A stretch of DNA of 64,000 nt from Roseomonas haemaphysalidis (GCF_017355405.1 NZ_CP061177.1:2525001-2589000), one strand, 5' to 3'; shown: positions 7,898 to 17,878, numbered from the stretch's first letter. Numbers and translations: made by a program. Notes: generated by a model from the letters alone, not told the origin.

Positions 7898-8848
7898 GTG
7901 TCCGCGACCACCTTGGCCGACGAACCGCGCGGCGGGCCGTCGGCCTACCGCATCCTGGGCTGGACCGCCTCGGCGGTGCTGCACGGCGGGGCGCTGGCCT
8001 TCCTGCTGTATGGCGTGCCGGCGCACGAGGCCCCGCCCGCGCCGGACGTCATCCCGCTGGAGATGCTGGCCGAGCCGGCCGCGCCCGCGGCCGAGGAAAC
8101 GCCATCGGAGCCGGTCATGGAGCCGGTGCAGGCCGTGGCGCCGGAAGCCACCAGCGCTTCCGCCATGCCACCCCCGCCCGTCACCACGGCGACCACCGAG
8201 CCGGTAGCCGAGCCGCCGCCGCCAGAGACCGTCACGGCCACCACGCCGCCGGATGTGGCACCCGCGCCACCGGCGGAAACGCTGCGCGCCGTGGAACCGG
8301 AACCGCAGCAGGCCGTCGAGCCGGATACAGTGCCGCTGGAAGCTGTAGACATCCCGCCGCCGCCGCCCGCGCCACCCCCGCCGCCGGTGCAGGCCCGCGC
8401 GCCGTCCCCGCCGCCGCCACGTCCCACACCCCGCCGCGAAGCGCCACCGGTCGCCACGCCGCCCGTCGCGGCGCCTCCGAGCGAGGCGCCGCCGGCGCAA
8501 ACCACAGCCGCACCAGCCGCCTCGGCTCCTGCGGCTACACCACGGCGAGTGCCTGCAGCCCCTCCCGCTGCTTACTCGCAACGTATCTTCGGCGCTTTGG
8601 TGAGGGCTCAGCGATACCCCACCCGGGCGCGCTTGGCACGTATTGAGGGCACTCCATACGTCACCTTCAGCTTCAGGCGCGATGGAACTGTGGTGGGTGC
8701 CCGTCTCGAACGGAGCAGTGGCAATGCTGACCTTGACAAGGAGGTCGTCGATCTCGTGCTGAGGGCTTCTCCCCTCCCACGCCCGCCAGATGATTATCCT
8801 GGCGAGGTCATTTCCATGACCGCGCCGGTCAACTTCACCATACGATAG
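7898..8848 (+). CDS. tonB: TonB energy-transducing protein
   Basis: Transmits inner-membrane proton energy to outer-membrane receptors. The 316-residue protein begins at GTG 7898. It has one N-terminal anchor (about residues 15-38), a long Pro/Ala/Glu-rich periplasmic spacer (about 40-220) and a TonB C-terminal domain. The last has QRYPTRARLARIEGTPYVTF, then a GTVVGARLERSSGN segment and the final PVNFTIR. From about 8520 the codon use changes sharply. The C-terminal domain uses AGG, CGA, GCT, ATT and CCA codons that the first 620 bases and the neighbours avoid, and its G+C falls to about 57%. This suggests a mosaic gene. Confidence 0.93.
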   Translation: MSATTLADEPRGGPSAYRILGWTASAVLHGGALAFLLYGVPAHEAPPAPDVIPLEMLAEPAAPAAEETPSEPVMEPVQAVAPEATSASAMPPPPVTTATTEPVAEPPPPETVTATTPPDVAPAPPAETLRAVEPEPQQAVEPDTVPLEAVDIPPPPPAPPPPPVQARAPSPPPPRPTPRREAPPVATPPVAAPPSEAPPAQTTAAPAASAPAATPRRVPAAPPAAYSQRIFGALVRAQRYPTRARLARIEGTPYVTFSFRRDGTVVGARLERSSGNADLDKEVVDLVLRASPLPRPPDDYPGEVISMTAPVNFTIR

Positions 8849-8852
8849 GAAA

Positions 8853-8877
8853 GGGCGCTTCCGAACTGGAAGCGCCC
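8853..8877. terminator. Intrinsic terminator between convergent tonB and uvrA
   Basis: A perfect 10-base stem GGGCGCTTCC/GGAAGCGCCC closes a 5-base loop (8863-8867). It starts 4 bases after the tonB stop and ends 8 bases before the uvrA stop. The T-rich tail is better on the minus strand (TTTCC), so it probably serves uvrA best and both genes in part. Confidence 0.75.
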
Positions 8878-8885
8878 CATCAATT

Positions 8886-11795
8886 TCAGCCCGCCTTGCG
8901 CACCCGCTTCGGAGCCGGCTTCGCGTCACGCACCGGCAGCAGCGGTGCGAGGAACCGGCCGGTGTGGCTGCCCGCCACTTTGGCAACCTCCTCCGGCGTA
9001 CCTTCCGCCACGATCCGCCCTCCGCCATCGCCGCCCTCCGGACCAAGGTCGAGGATCCAGTCGGCGGTCTTGATAACCTCCAGGTTGTGCTCGATCACCA
9101 CCACGGTGTTGCCGGTCGCCACCAGCTGGTGCAGCACTTCCAGCAGCTTCTTCACGTCCTCGAAGTGCAGGCCGGTGGTCGGCTCATCAAGGATGTAGAG
9201 GGTGCGGCCCGTGGCCCGTCGCGACAACTCCTTGGAAAGCTTGATGCGCTGCGCCTCGCCGCCCGAAAGCGTGGTCGCCTGCTGGCCAAGGTGGATGTAG
9301 CCGAGGCCCACCTCCGTCAGCACCCGCAGCTTCTCGCGGATCGCCGGAACGGCGGAAAAGAATTCCAGCCCTTCCTCCACCGTCATCTCCAGCACGTCGG
9401 AAATGGACTTGCCGCGGAACTTCACTTCCAGCGTTTCGCGGTTGTATCGCTTGCCCTTGCAGGTGTCGCAGGTGACGTAGACGTCGGGCAGGAAGTGCAT
9501 CTCGATCTTCAGCACGCCATCGCCCTGGCAGGCCTCGCACCGCCCGCCCTTGACGTTGAATGAGAAGCGGCCGGCCTTGTAGCCCCGCGCGCGGCTGTCC
9601 GGCAGCTCGGCGAACCAGTCGCGGATCGGGGCGAACAGGCCCGTATAGGTGGCGGGGTTGGAACGCGGGGTGCGGCCGATCGGCGACTGGTCGATGTCGA
9701 TGATCTTGTCGAGGTGCTCCAGCCCCTCGATCCGCTCATGCGCGGACGGCACGGTGCCGGCGCCCATCAAGCGCCGGGCGGCCGCCTTGTACAGCGTCTC
9801 GATCACGAAGGTGGACTTGCCGCCGCCGGATACGCCGGTCACGCAGGTGAAGGTGCCGAGCGGGATGGAAGCCGTCAGGTCGTGCAGGTTGTTGCCGGTA
9901 GCGCCCACCACCCGCAGCATCCGCTTCTTGTCGAACGCCCGCCGTTCCTCCGGCACCACGATGCTGCGGCGGCCGGACAGATAGGCGCCGGTCACGCTGT
10001 CGGGGTTCTTTTCCACCTCGGCCGGCGTGCCCTGGGCGATCACGCGGCCGCCACCCGCGCCGGCCGCCGGGCCGATGTCGATCAGGTGGTCGGCGGTGCG
10101 GATGGCGTCCTCGTCGTGCTCCACCACCAGCACGGTGTTGCCGAGGTCCCGCAGGCGCCGCAGCGTGCCGAGCAGCCGCTCGTTGTCGCGCTGGTGCAGG
10201 CCGATGGAGGGCTCGTCCAGCACATACAGCACGCCGGTCAGGCCGGAGCCGATCTGCGATGCCAGCCGGATGCGCTGGCTTTCGCCGCCCGACAGCGTGG
10301 CCGAGCCGCGCGCCAGGGTCAGGTAGTCCAGCCCGACATCGAGCAGAAAGCGCAGCCGGTCGATGATCTCCTTCAGGATGCGCCGGGCGATCTCTGCCCG
10401 CTGCGGCGAAAGCTGCTTTTCCACGCCTTCGAACCAGGGCAGGGCCTTGCGGATCGACAGGTCGCTGGCCTGGGCGATGTTCAGGTCGGCGCAGCGGACA
10501 GACAGCGCTTCCGGCTTCAGCCTGGCACCGCGGCAGACATGGCAGGGCTGCTCCGCCTGGTACCGGGACAGGTCCTCGCGCACCCAGGGGTTGTCACTCT
10601 CGCGCAGCCGGCGGGCGAGGTTCGGCAAGACGCCCTCGAAGGCCTTCTTGACGTCGTATTTGCGCAGCCCGTCCTTGTAGCTGAGCGTCACCACCTCGTT
10701 GCCGGTGCCGTTCATCAGCGCGTCCTGCACGGCGGAAGGCAGGTCCCGCCAGGGCGTGCTCATCTTCACCTTGAAATGGCGCGCCAAGCTTTCCAGCGTC
10801 TGGTCGTAATAGGCCGCGCCGTTGCCCGCCCAGGGGGCGATGGCACCATCCGCCAGGCTGCGCGCGTCGTCGGGCACCGCCAGGTGCGGGTCAAAGAAGT
10901 TCTCGGTGCCCAGGCCATCGCACACCGGGCAGGCGCCCTGGGGGGAATTGAAGGAAAACAGCCGGGGCTCGATTTCCTCCAGCGTGAAGCCGGACACGGG
11001 GCAGGCGTAGCGGCTGCTGAACACCGTCCGCTCGCCACCATCCGCCGGGTCCGCGTAGGCGATGCCATCGGCCAGCCCGAGCGCGCTTTCAAAAGAGTCG
11101 GCCAGCCGCTGCGCCAGCCCCTCGGCACCGACCACGACGCGGTCCACCACCACCTCGATGTCGTGCTTCTTGCGCTTGTCGAGGGCAGGAGCCTCCTCGA
11201 TCCGCATGATGGTGCCGTTGATCTTGACCCGCTCGAAGCCACGGCGCTGGTATTCGGCCAGTTCCTTCTTGAACTCGCCCTTCTTGCCGCGCACGGCTGG
11301 TGCCAGCAGCAACAGGCGGGTGCCTTCCGGCATGGCCAGGACGCGGTCCACCATCTGGCTGACCGTCTGCGCCTCGATCGGCAGGCCGGTGGCCGGCGAA
11401 TAGGGAATGCCCGCGCGCGCCCACAGCAGGCGCATGTAGTCATGGATCTCGGTGACGGTGCCGACCGTGGAGCGCGGGTTGTGGCTGGTGGTCTTCTGCT
11501 CAATCGAAATGGCTGGTGACAGCCCCTCGATGGAGTCCACGTCGGGCTTCTGCATCAGCTGCAGGAACTGCCGGGCATAGGCCGACAGGCTTTCTACGTA
11601 GCGGCGCTGCCCTTCGGCGTAGATGGTATCAAAGGCTAGGGACGACTTTCCGGAGCCGGACAGGCCGGTGATCACCGTCAGCGTGCCCTTGGGAATGTCG
11701 ATATCGACGTTCTTCAGGTTGTGCTGCCGGGCGCCGCGCACGCGGATCTCCCCGCTTTGGGAGGTGGAGGCGGGGATCGGCTTCAGCTTCGTCAA
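8886..11795 (-). CDS. uvrA: Excinuclease ABC subunit A
   Basis: Damage-recognition ATPase of nucleotide excision repair. The 969-residue protein has two ABC modules. The first has Walker [10 protein letters not shown] near residue 45 and signature [12 protein letters not shown]; the second has GVSGGGKST and [11 protein letters not shown]. It has the zinc module [19 protein letters not shown] with CDTCKGKRY. The start is TTG 11793-11795, with an AGGAG ribosome site 8 bases upstream and no better start nearby. The promoter overlaps a LexA box, so the gene should be SOS-induced. It is divergent from ssb. Confidence 0.98.
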   Translation of the reverse strand: MTKLKPIPASTSQSGEIRVRGARQHNLKNVDIDIPKGTLTVITGLSGSGKSSLAFDTIYAEGQRRYVESLSAYARQFLQLMQKPDVDSIEGLSPAISIEQKTTSHNPRSTVGTVTEIHDYMRLLWARAGIPYSPATGLPIEAQTVSQMVDRVLAMPEGTRLLLLAPAVRGKKGEFKKELAEYQRRGFERVKINGTIMRIEEAPALDKRKKHDIEVVVDRVVVGAEGLAQRLADSFESALGLADGIAYADPADGGERTVFSSRYACPVSGFTLEEIEPRLFSFNSPQGACPVCDGLGTENFFDPHLAVPDDARSLADGAIAPWAGNGAAYYDQTLESLARHFKVKMSTPWRDLPSAVQDALMNGTGNEVVTLSYKDGLRKYDVKKAFEGVLPNLARRLRESDNPWVREDLSRYQAEQPCHVCRGARLKPEALSVRCADLNIAQASDLSIRKALPWFEGVEKQLSPQRAEIARRILKEIIDRLRFLLDVGLDYLTLARGSATLSGGESQRIRLASQIGSGLTGVLYVLDEPSIGLHQRDNERLLGTLRRLRDLGNTVLVVEHDEDAIRTADHLIDIGPAAGAGGGRVIAQGTPAEVEKNPDSVTGAYLSGRRSIVVPEERRAFDKKRMLRVVGATGNNLHDLTASIPLGTFTCVTGVSGGGKSTFVIETLYKAAARRLMGAGTVPSAHERIEGLEHLDKIIDIDQSPIGRTPRSNPATYTGLFAPIRDWFAELPDSRARGYKAGRFSFNVKGGRCEACQGDGVLKIEMHFLPDVYVTCDTCKGKRYNRETLEVKFRGKSISDVLEMTVEEGLEFFSAVPAIREKLRVLTEVGLGYIHLGQQATTLSGGEAQRIKLSKELSRRATGRTLYILDEPTTGLHFEDVKKLLEVLHQLVATGNTVVVIEHNLEVIKTADWILDLGPEGGDGGGRIVAEGTPEEVAKVAGSHTGRFLAPLLPVRDAKPAPKRVRKAG

Positions 11796-11817
11796 GTTCG
11801 GGCTCCTGCGCGCTTGT

Positions 11818-11832
11818 GTTCGCGCTGTGTTC
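11818..11832 (-). promoter_or_regulatory. LexA (SOS) box of uvrA
   Basis: GTTC, seven bases, GTTC (11818-11821 and 11829-11832) is an exact match to the alphaproteobacterial LexA site. It lies 22 bases upstream of the uvrA start codon and directly next to the -10 element, where a repressor would block initiation. Confidence 0.88.
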
Positions 11833-11833
11833 T

Positions 11834-11862
11834 CTTATGTCACCGATGGCAAGTGGCGTGAA
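11834..11862 (-). promoter_or_regulatory. Putative uvrA promoter
   Basis: On the minus strand, TTCACG (11862-11857) and CATAAG (11839-11834) are 17 bases apart, and each matches 4 of 6 consensus bases. The LexA box begins immediately downstream of the -10. Confidence 0.55.
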
Positions 11863-12031
11863 GTGGTGTGCCGCAACGGACAGGCAAGGGCTGGTCGCCC
11901 CGCAGGCTGAACGCTAGTTTGCCGCGCGTGCGCCATGTCGCACCGATTTATTTTGCTGCGGGAGCACCGCCCCGCAGTCTGGGCATCGAGGCCGTCCGCA
12001 GGGCGGCGGCAAGACCGAAGGGCAGGGCAGC

Positions 12032-12550
12032 ATGGCCGGCAGCGTGAACAAGGTTATCCTGATCGGCAACCTGGGGAAGGATCCGGAGTCCCGGAATTTT
12101 CAGAACGGCGGCAAGGTGGTCAACCTCCGCCTGGCCACCACGGACACCTACAAGGACCGCGAAGGCAACCGCCAGGAAAAGACCGAATGGCACTCGGTCG
12201 CCATCTTCAACGAGAAGCTGGGCGAGATCGCCGAGAAGTATCTTCGCAAGGGCAGCAAGGTCTACATCGAGGGCAAGCTGGAAACCCGCAAGTGGCAGGA
12301 CCAGGCCGGCCAGGACCGCTATTCCACCGAGGTGACGCTGCGCAACTTCGGTGGTGAGCTGACCCTGCTCGATGGCCGTGGTGGCGGCGAGGAGGGCGGC
12401 GGCGGCGGCTCGGGTGGTGGCTACGGCGGCGGTGGCCGTGGCGGGACCTCGGGCGGTGACCGCGCGCCGGCCCGGCAGCCCCAGCGCAGCAGCGGCTGGG
12501 ACGCGCCCAAGGGCGGTGGCAGCGACCTGGATGACGACATCCCGTTCTGA
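12032..12550 (+). CDS. ssb: Single-stranded DNA-binding protein
   Basis: Coats single-stranded DNA in replication and repair. The 172-residue protein has the OB fold in residues 1-112 ([19 protein letters not shown], then [20 protein letters not shown]). A glycine-rich linker and the acidic protein-interaction tip DLDDDIPF follow. It is divergent from uvrA across 236 bases that contain the LexA box. A 7-base hairpin (CTGCGGG 11956-11962 with CCCGCAG 11971-11977) lies in its leader, role unknown. A terminator follows at 12584. Confidence 0.98.
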   Translation: MAGSVNKVILIGNLGKDPESRNFQNGGKVVNLRLATTDTYKDREGNRQEKTEWHSVAIFNEKLGEIAEKYLRKGSKVYIEGKLETRKWQDQAGQDRYSTEVTLRNFGGELTLLDGRGGGEEGGGGGSGGGYGGGGRGGTSGGDRAPARQPQRSSGWDAPKGGGSDLDDDIPF

Positions 12551-12583
12551 CCCGCCGCGCCGCCCTGATTTGCTGATATAAAG

Positions 12584-12618
12584 GGCCCGCCCCGGCATGC
12601 CGGGGCGGGCCTCGTTTT
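12584..12618 (+). terminator. Intrinsic terminator after ssb, immediately before fruB
   Basis: Bases 12584-12611 form a perfect 28-base palindrome (12-base stem with CATG loop) followed by TCGTTTT. It should stop ssb transcription. It also lies only 23 bases before the likely fruB start codon. Any fruBKA promoter must therefore fit in those bases or lie upstream of the hairpin. Confidence 0.92.
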
Positions 12619-12641
12619 GAATGACAGGAAGCTCTGCCGCC

Positions 12642-15143
12642 GTGATCCTTTCCCCCGACCGCATCCGCCTTGGCGCCAGCCCGACGGACAAGGAGGCCGC
12701 CATCCGGCAGGCCGCGCAGCTCTTGGTGGATACCGGCTCCATCCAACCCGCCTATGCTGACAGCATGCTGCGGCGGGAAGGGGAGGCGGATACCTTTCTG
12801 GGCAATGGCATTGCCATCCCGCACGGCCAGCGTGGCGACCGCGGGATGATCGGGCAAACCGGCATCGCGGTGCTGCAGGTGCCGGCGGGCGTGCGCTGGA
12901 ACGGCGACGACGTCGCGACCCTGGTGGTGGCCATCGCGGCCCAGGGCGACGAGCACATCGCCGTGCTGCGCCGCCTGACCGAGGTGCTGGGAGAGGAATC
13001 GCTGGCCCGCCAGCTCGCCACCACCCGTGACCCGCAGGATATCCTGCGCGCACTGGACCCCGACGCGCCGCTGCCGCAAGGCGCACCGGCCGCCGCCGCC
13101 ATGCCCGCCGCCGGCGGCCTGTCCGCCGAGGTCGAGGCCCCGGCCGCCGCGGGCATGCATGCTCGCCCGGCCCGCGCCGTGGTGACGCTGGCCAAGAGCT
13201 TTCAATCCGCCATCACGCTGTCGCATGGCGGCAAGGTCGCGGATGCGCGCAGCATGATCGCGCTGCTACAGCTTGGCGCCGGGCCGGCTGCCAGGCTCAC
13301 GCTTTCCGCCAGCGGGCCGGACGCCGCCGCCGCGCTGGAGGCGATGCAGGCCGCCTTCACCGACCAGCTTGGCGACAACGATGCCGACCCCGACGCGCCG
13401 GCGGAGGCGCCGCCGCCGCCGGCCCGCGCCGACCTGCCGATGATGCCGGGCACCGTGGCGGGCTTGCCGGCCAGTCCAGGCGTGGCGGTGGGCGTGCTGT
13501 TCCGCTTTCGCTCGGAAACCGCCGGCTTCGCGGAAACCGCTGCCGACCCGGCGGCCGAGCGCGGCGCCCTGCGCGCCGCCCTGGATGCGACGCGTGCCGA
13601 GCTGCGGGACGTCGCGGCCGAGATGACGGCGCGCATCGGCGCCAAGCACGCCGAGATCTTCGCCGCCCACGCCGAATTCCTTGATGACCCGGAGCTGGTG
13701 ACGGAAGCGGAGGCGGCCATCGCGCGCGGGGCTTCCGCCCCCGCCGCCTGGCAAGGCGCCGCCGAGCGCCGCGCCGCCGCCCTGGCCGGCGTGGGCGATG
13801 CGCTGCTGGCCGCCCGGGCGATCGACCTCAAGGACGTGGCGCGGCGGGTGCTGCGCCAGCTTGTGGGTCCGGGGGCCGAGGCCGCCGCGCTGCCTGACCG
13901 CGCCATCGTCGTGGCCGAGGACCTGACGCCGTCGGAAACGGCGAATCTGGACCCCGCCAAGGTGGTGGGCATGGTGACCTCGGCCGGGGGACCGACGGCG
14001 CATACTGCCATCCTGGCCCGCGCCATGGGGATTCCGGCCGTGGTGGCGGCCGGCTCCGGCGTGCTGGAACTGCCCGATGGAACGCCAGCCGTGCTGGATG
14101 GCGACCGTGGCCACCTGCACCCGCACCCCGACGACATGGCGCTGGCTGCCGCCGAGGCCGCCATGGCCCGCGGCAAGGACCGCGCTGAGGCCGCGCGCGA
14201 AGCCGCCTTCCGCCCCGCCGTGACGCGGGACGGGCACCGGGTGGAAGTGGCCGCCAATGTCCGCCAGCCGGAGGAAGCGCTGGCCGCCGTGGCCGCGGGC
14301 GCCGAGGGCACCGGGCTGGTGCGCAGCGAATTCCTGTTCCACGACCGCGCCGATCCGCCTTCCGAGGATGAGCAGTTCGACCTGTACCGCCGCCTTGCCG
14401 AGGGGTTTGGCGGCCTGCCGGTGGTGTTGCGCACCCTGGATGCCGGCGGCGACAAGCCGTTGCGCTTTGTGCAGCACCCGGTGGAGGCCAACCCCTTTCT
14501 GGGCCTTCGCGGGCTGCGGCTGTCGCTGGCCGAGCCGGCGTTGTTCCGCACGCAGGTCCGCGCCGCCCTGCGGGCCGCCCGGCATGGCGACATCAAGCTG
14601 ATGCTGCCCATGGTGGACGGGCTGGCCGATTTGCGTGCCGCCCGCGACATCATCGAGCGGGAGCGGGCGGCGCTGGAGGCCCCGGCCATCGAGGTCGGCA
14701 TCATGGTGGAGGTGCCGTCCGCCGCCGTGATGGCCGACCAGCTGGCCGAGGAGGCCGATTTCTTTTCCATCGGCACCAATGACCTGACGCAGTACACCCT
14801 GGCCGTGGACCGGCTGCACCCTACCATGGGCGCGCGGTCCGACGCGCTGGACCCGGGCGTGCTGCGGCTGATCGACATGACCGTGCGGGCCGCGCATGCT
14901 CGCGGCCGCTGGGTCGGCGTGTGCGGTAACATGGCGGCCGATGCCATGGCGGCACCCATCCTGCTGGGCCTGGGCGTGGACGAGCTGTCCGTGTCCATCC
15001 CCAACGTCGCGGCCCTCAAGGCCCAGATCCGCGCCCTGAGCCGCGCCAAGGCCCGGAAGGTGGCGGCGCTGGCGTTGAACTGCGGCACGGCCGCCGAGGT
15101 GCGCGCCCTGCCAGGACTGCTGGAGCTGGCCGATGTCGCCTGA
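12642..15143 (+). CDS. fruB: Fused PTS fructose EIIA-HPr-Enzyme I (multiphosphoryl transfer protein)
   Basis: Carries phosphate from phosphoenolpyruvate to the fructose permease in one chain. The domains, in order, are EIIA (residues 1-140, His about 61 in GIAIPHGQ), HPr (about 163-250, His about 173 in GMHARPA) and Enzyme I (about 270 to the end). Enzyme I has the phosphorylated His about 454 in GGPTAHTAILARA, plus EGTGLVRSEFLF and a late GVCGNMAAD motif. I prefer GTG 12642, which has AGGAAG 10 bases upstream, over ATG 12621, which abuts the terminator. The stop overlaps the fruK start by 11 bases. All three phospho-sites are present, so no separate EI or HPr gene is needed for fructose uptake. 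Confidence 0.95.
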   Translation: MILSPDRIRLGASPTDKEAAIRQAAQLLVDTGSIQPAYADSMLRREGEADTFLGNGIAIPHGQRGDRGMIGQTGIAVLQVPAGVRWNGDDVATLVVAIAAQGDEHIAVLRRLTEVLGEESLARQLATTRDPQDILRALDPDAPLPQGAPAAAAMPAAGGLSAEVEAPAAAGMHARPARAVVTLAKSFQSAITLSHGGKVADARSMIALLQLGAGPAARLTLSASGPDAAAALEAMQAAFTDQLGDNDADPDAPAEAPPPPARADLPMMPGTVAGLPASPGVAVGVLFRFRSETAGFAETAADPAAERGALRAALDATRAELRDVAAEMTARIGAKHAEIFAAHAEFLDDPELVTEAEAAIARGASAPAAWQGAAERRAAALAGVGDALLAARAIDLKDVARRVLRQLVGPGAEAAALPDRAIVVAEDLTPSETANLDPAKVVGMVTSAGGPTAHTAILARAMGIPAVVAAGSGVLELPDGTPAVLDGDRGHLHPHPDDMALAAAEAAMARGKDRAEAAREAAFRPAVTRDGHRVEVAANVRQPEEALAAVAAGAEGTGLVRSEFLFHDRADPPSEDEQFDLYRRLAEGFGGLPVVLRTLDAGGDKPLRFVQHPVEANPFLGLRGLRLSLAEPALFRTQVRAALRAARHGDIKLMLPMVDGLADLRAARDIIERERAALEAPAIEVGIMVEVPSAAVMADQLAEEADFFSIGTNDLTQYTLAVDRLHPTMGARSDALDPGVLRLIDMTVRAAHARGRWVGVCGNMAADAMAAPILLGLGVDELSVSIPNVAALKAQIRALSRAKARKVAALALNCGTAAEVRALPGLLELADVA

Positions 15144-16089
15144 AGCCCATCCGCGCATCGCCACCGTCACGCTGAGCCCGGCGCTGGACCTCACCGTCCG
15201 GCTGCCATCGCTGCGCGTGGGCGAGGTCAATCGCGCCGGTCCGGCGGAGCTGCGACCCGCCGGCAAGGGTGTGAACGTGTCCGTCATGCTGGCGGTGCTG
15301 GGGGAGGCATCGCTGGCGTCGGGATTGCTGGGCGAGGGCGACCTCGCGGCTTTCGGGGCGTTTCTGCGCCCCTTCGGCATCACTCCGGATTTCGTATCCA
15401 TTCCCGGGCGCTGCCGCATCAACGTCAAGCTGGTGGAAACCGGCGCCGGCCAGGTGACCGACATCAACCCCTCCGGCCCCGAGGCTTCCGCCGCCTCGCT
15501 GGAAGCCTTGGGCGACCGCCTCGCGCAGCATGCACCGAAGATCGCGGTGCTGGCGGGCAGCCTGCCGCCCGGGCTGCCGCCGGGTGCCTGGGCCGAGCTG
15601 ATGGCCATGCTGGCGGCCGCAGGCACGCAGGTGCTGCTGGACAGCAGCGGCCCCGCCTTCGATGCCGCCCTGGCCGCCGGGCCGGCGCTGGTCAAGCCGA
15701 ACCGTGCCGAGCTGGCGGCACTGCTGGGCCGCCCGCTGCCGGACCGCGATGCGCTGGTGGCCGCGGGCCAGGAATTGCGGGACCGGGGTATCGCACGCGT
15801 TGTCGTGTCCGATGGCGGGGAGGGGGCGTTGTTCGTGCTGCCCGGTGCCACGCTCTGGGCCACGCCGCCGAAGGTGGCCCTGACCACCACCGTGGGCGCG
15901 GGCGACGCCATGGTCGCGGGCCTCGCCGCTGCCATCGCGCGTGGCCTGGACGCGGAGGCGACGGCGCGCCTGGCCACCGGCTGCGCCGCCGCGGCCGTGT
16001 CCCGCGACGTCGGCGCACCGGGCGGCGGCGTGCCTTTGCTGGCGGAAATCGAGCGCTTGTCCGCCCAAAGCCGGATCGAACGCCTGTGA
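15133..16089 (+). CDS. fruK: 1-phosphofructokinase
   Basis: Phosphorylates the fructose 1-phosphate made by the PTS to fructose 1,6-bisphosphate. The 318-residue protein is a PfkB-family kinase. It has an N-terminal TLSPALDLTVRLPSLRVGEV, a substrate-site GKGVNVS, a GSLPPGLPPG segment and the anion-hole/catalytic GAGDAMVAG near residue 255. It starts inside the last codons of fruB and precedes fruA, giving the classic fruBKA order. Confidence 0.96.
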   Translation: MSPEAHPRIATVTLSPALDLTVRLPSLRVGEVNRAGPAELRPAGKGVNVSVMLAVLGEASLASGLLGEGDLAAFGAFLRPFGITPDFVSIPGRCRINVKLVETGAGQVTDINPSGPEASAASLEALGDRLAQHAPKIAVLAGSLPPGLPPGAWAELMAMLAAAGTQVLLDSSGPAFDAALAAGPALVKPNRAELAALLGRPLPDRDALVAAGQELRDRGIARVVVSDGGEGALFVLPGATLWATPPKVALTTTVGAGDAMVAGLAAAIARGLDAEATARLATGCAAAAVSRDVGAPGGGVPLLAEIERLSAQSRIERL

Positions 16090-16128
16090 CCCCTTTCAAC
16101 TTCATGACTTCCGCGACGGATCACGCCG

Positions 16129-17877
16129 ATGCTGTCTGACATTCCGGCCGGGGCCCAGCGGGTCCTCGGCGTCATCCGCCACCCGCACAGCGCGCCGCAT
16201 GCCGCCATGGCTGCGGAGGCCTTGCGCGACGCCGCGCGGCGGGAAGGCTTTTCCCTGGTCCTCGACACGGGCGAGGGGATGCCCCCCGCCGGCCCGGCCG
16301 ATGCCGTGCTCCTGGTGGGCGACGCGGAGGCGCCCGGCCCCGCCGGCGCCCCCGTCACGCGGGTGTCGGTGATCGAGGCCATTCGCAAGCCGGGCCCGGC
16401 GCTGCGCCGGGCCCTGTCGCTGCCCGAGGTCGATGCGCCGGCCGCCGCGGCGCCGGCAGCGGCCCCTGCCGTCGCCGCCCCGGCGCCGGTCGCCGCTGCC
16501 AGGAAGCTGGTTGGCATCACGGCCTGCCCCACCGGCATCGCCCATACCTTCATGGCGGCGGCGGCGCTGGAAAAAGGCGCGGCCAAGCTCGGCCATGCGA
16601 TCCGGGTGGAAACCCAGGGCTCGGTCGGCGCCAAGAACACCCTGACGGCCGAGGAGATCGCCGAGGCCGATGCCGTGGTGATCGCGGCCGACACGGGCGT
16701 GGACACCGCGCGCTTTGCCGGCAAGCGCATCGTCACGGCTGGCACTGGCGACGCGCTCAAAGACGCGCCGGGCCTGATCAACCGCGCCCTGGCCGCCGAG
16801 CCGATGGCCGCCGCGGCCGCGACGGGCACGCCGGCCCCCGGCAAGGCCACCCAGGCGCCGGGCGTGTACAAGCACCTGATGACCGGCGTGTCCTACATGA
16901 TCCCGCTGGTGACGGCGGGCGGGCTGTGCATCGCGCTGTCCTTTGCCTTTGGCATCAACGCCGCCAACGAGCCGGGCTCGCTGGCCGCCGCGCTGATGCA
17001 GATCGGCGGCAAGTCGGCGCTGGCGCTGATGGTGCCGGTGCTGGCCGCCTTTATCGCCTTCTCCATCGCGGACCGGCCGGGGCTGGCGCCGGGCTTCGTG
17101 GGCGGCGCGCTGGCCAACGGCGTGGGCGCGGGCTTTCTGGGTGGCATCGTGGCGGGCTTTCTGGCCGGATACGTCGCGCGCTTTCTGCGCGACCGGCTGC
17201 CGTTCCCGGACAGCCTGGAAGGGCTGAAGCCGGTGCTGGTGATCCCGCTGCTGGCCTCGCTGGTGACCGGGTTGCTGATGATCTACGTGCTGGGCACGCC
17301 CATCGCCGCCGCCTTGGCCTGGCTGACGCAGTTTTTGCAAAGCATGGGCACCTCCAACGCCGTGCTGCTCGGGCTGCTGCTCGGCGGCATGATGGCGGTG
17401 GACATGGGCGGGCCGGTCAACAAGGCGGCCTATGCCTTTGGCGTGGGTCTGTTGGGGTCGGAAACCTTTGCCCCCATGGCGGCCATCATGGCGGCGGGCA
17501 TGACGCCGCCGCTGGGCATCGCCCTGGCCACGCTGATCGCCCGCCAGCGCTTCAACCAGGAGGAGCGCGACGCCGGCAAGGCTGCCGCCGTGCTGGGCCT
17601 CGCCTTCATCAGCGAGGGCGCGATCCCCTTCGCGGCCAAGGACCCGGTGCGGGTGATCCCGTCGCTGATCGCGGGTTCCGCCGTGGCGGGGGGGCTGTCC
17701 ATGCTGCTGGGCTGCACGCTGCGGGCACCGCATGGCGGCATCTTCGTGGTGGGCATCCCGGGCGCGGTGGGCAACCCGCTGGGCTATCTGGTTGCCATCG
17801 TGGCCGGCACGGTGGTGACGGCGCTGTGCATCGCGGTGCTGAAGCGCCATTCGCCCGTGGCGCCCGTGCAGGGCTGA
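16129..17877 (+). CDS. fruA: PTS fructose-specific EIIBC permease
   Basis: Inner-membrane transporter that imports fructose and phosphorylates it at C1. Of 582 residues, 1-110 resemble a degenerate EIIB-prime domain and an Ala/Pro linker. Residues about 125-225 form the active EIIB domain, with the phosphocysteine at about residue 133 in GITACPTGIAHTF. From about residue 245 the EIIC part has several hydrophobic helices, including GGLCIALSFAFGI, VDMGGPVNKAAYAFG and the EGAIPFAAKDPVRVIP motif. The gap from fruK is 39 bases. A gyrA promoter begins right after its stop. Confidence 0.96.
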   Translation: MLSDIPAGAQRVLGVIRHPHSAPHAAMAAEALRDAARREGFSLVLDTGEGMPPAGPADAVLLVGDAEAPGPAGAPVTRVSVIEAIRKPGPALRRALSLPEVDAPAAAAPAAAPAVAAPAPVAAARKLVGITACPTGIAHTFMAAAALEKGAAKLGHAIRVETQGSVGAKNTLTAEEIAEADAVVIAADTGVDTARFAGKRIVTAGTGDALKDAPGLINRALAAEPMAAAAATGTPAPGKATQAPGVYKHLMTGVSYMIPLVTAGGLCIALSFAFGINAANEPGSLAAALMQIGGKSALALMVPVLAAFIAFSIADRPGLAPGFVGGALANGVGAGFLGGIVAGFLAGYVARFLRDRLPFPDSLEGLKPVLVIPLLASLVTGLLMIYVLGTPIAAALAWLTQFLQSMGTSNAVLLGLLLGGMMAVDMGGPVNKAAYAFGVGLLGSETFAPMAAIMAAGMTPPLGIALATLIARQRFNQEERDAGKAAAVLGLAFISEGAIPFAAKDPVRVIPSLIAGSAVAGGLSMLLGCTLRAPHGGIFVVGIPGAVGNPLGYLVAIVAGTVVTALCIAVLKRHSPVAPVQG

Positions 17878-17878
17878 T

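Noticed and set aside
8040..8500. Repeated CCGCCG-type bases as a tandem repeat element
   Set aside because: They encode the Pro/Ala/Glu spacer of TonB; the repeats are codon-level and irregular.
12370..12460. GGCGGC-rich tandem stretch in ssb as a microsatellite
   Set aside because: It is the normal glycine-rich linker of SSB.
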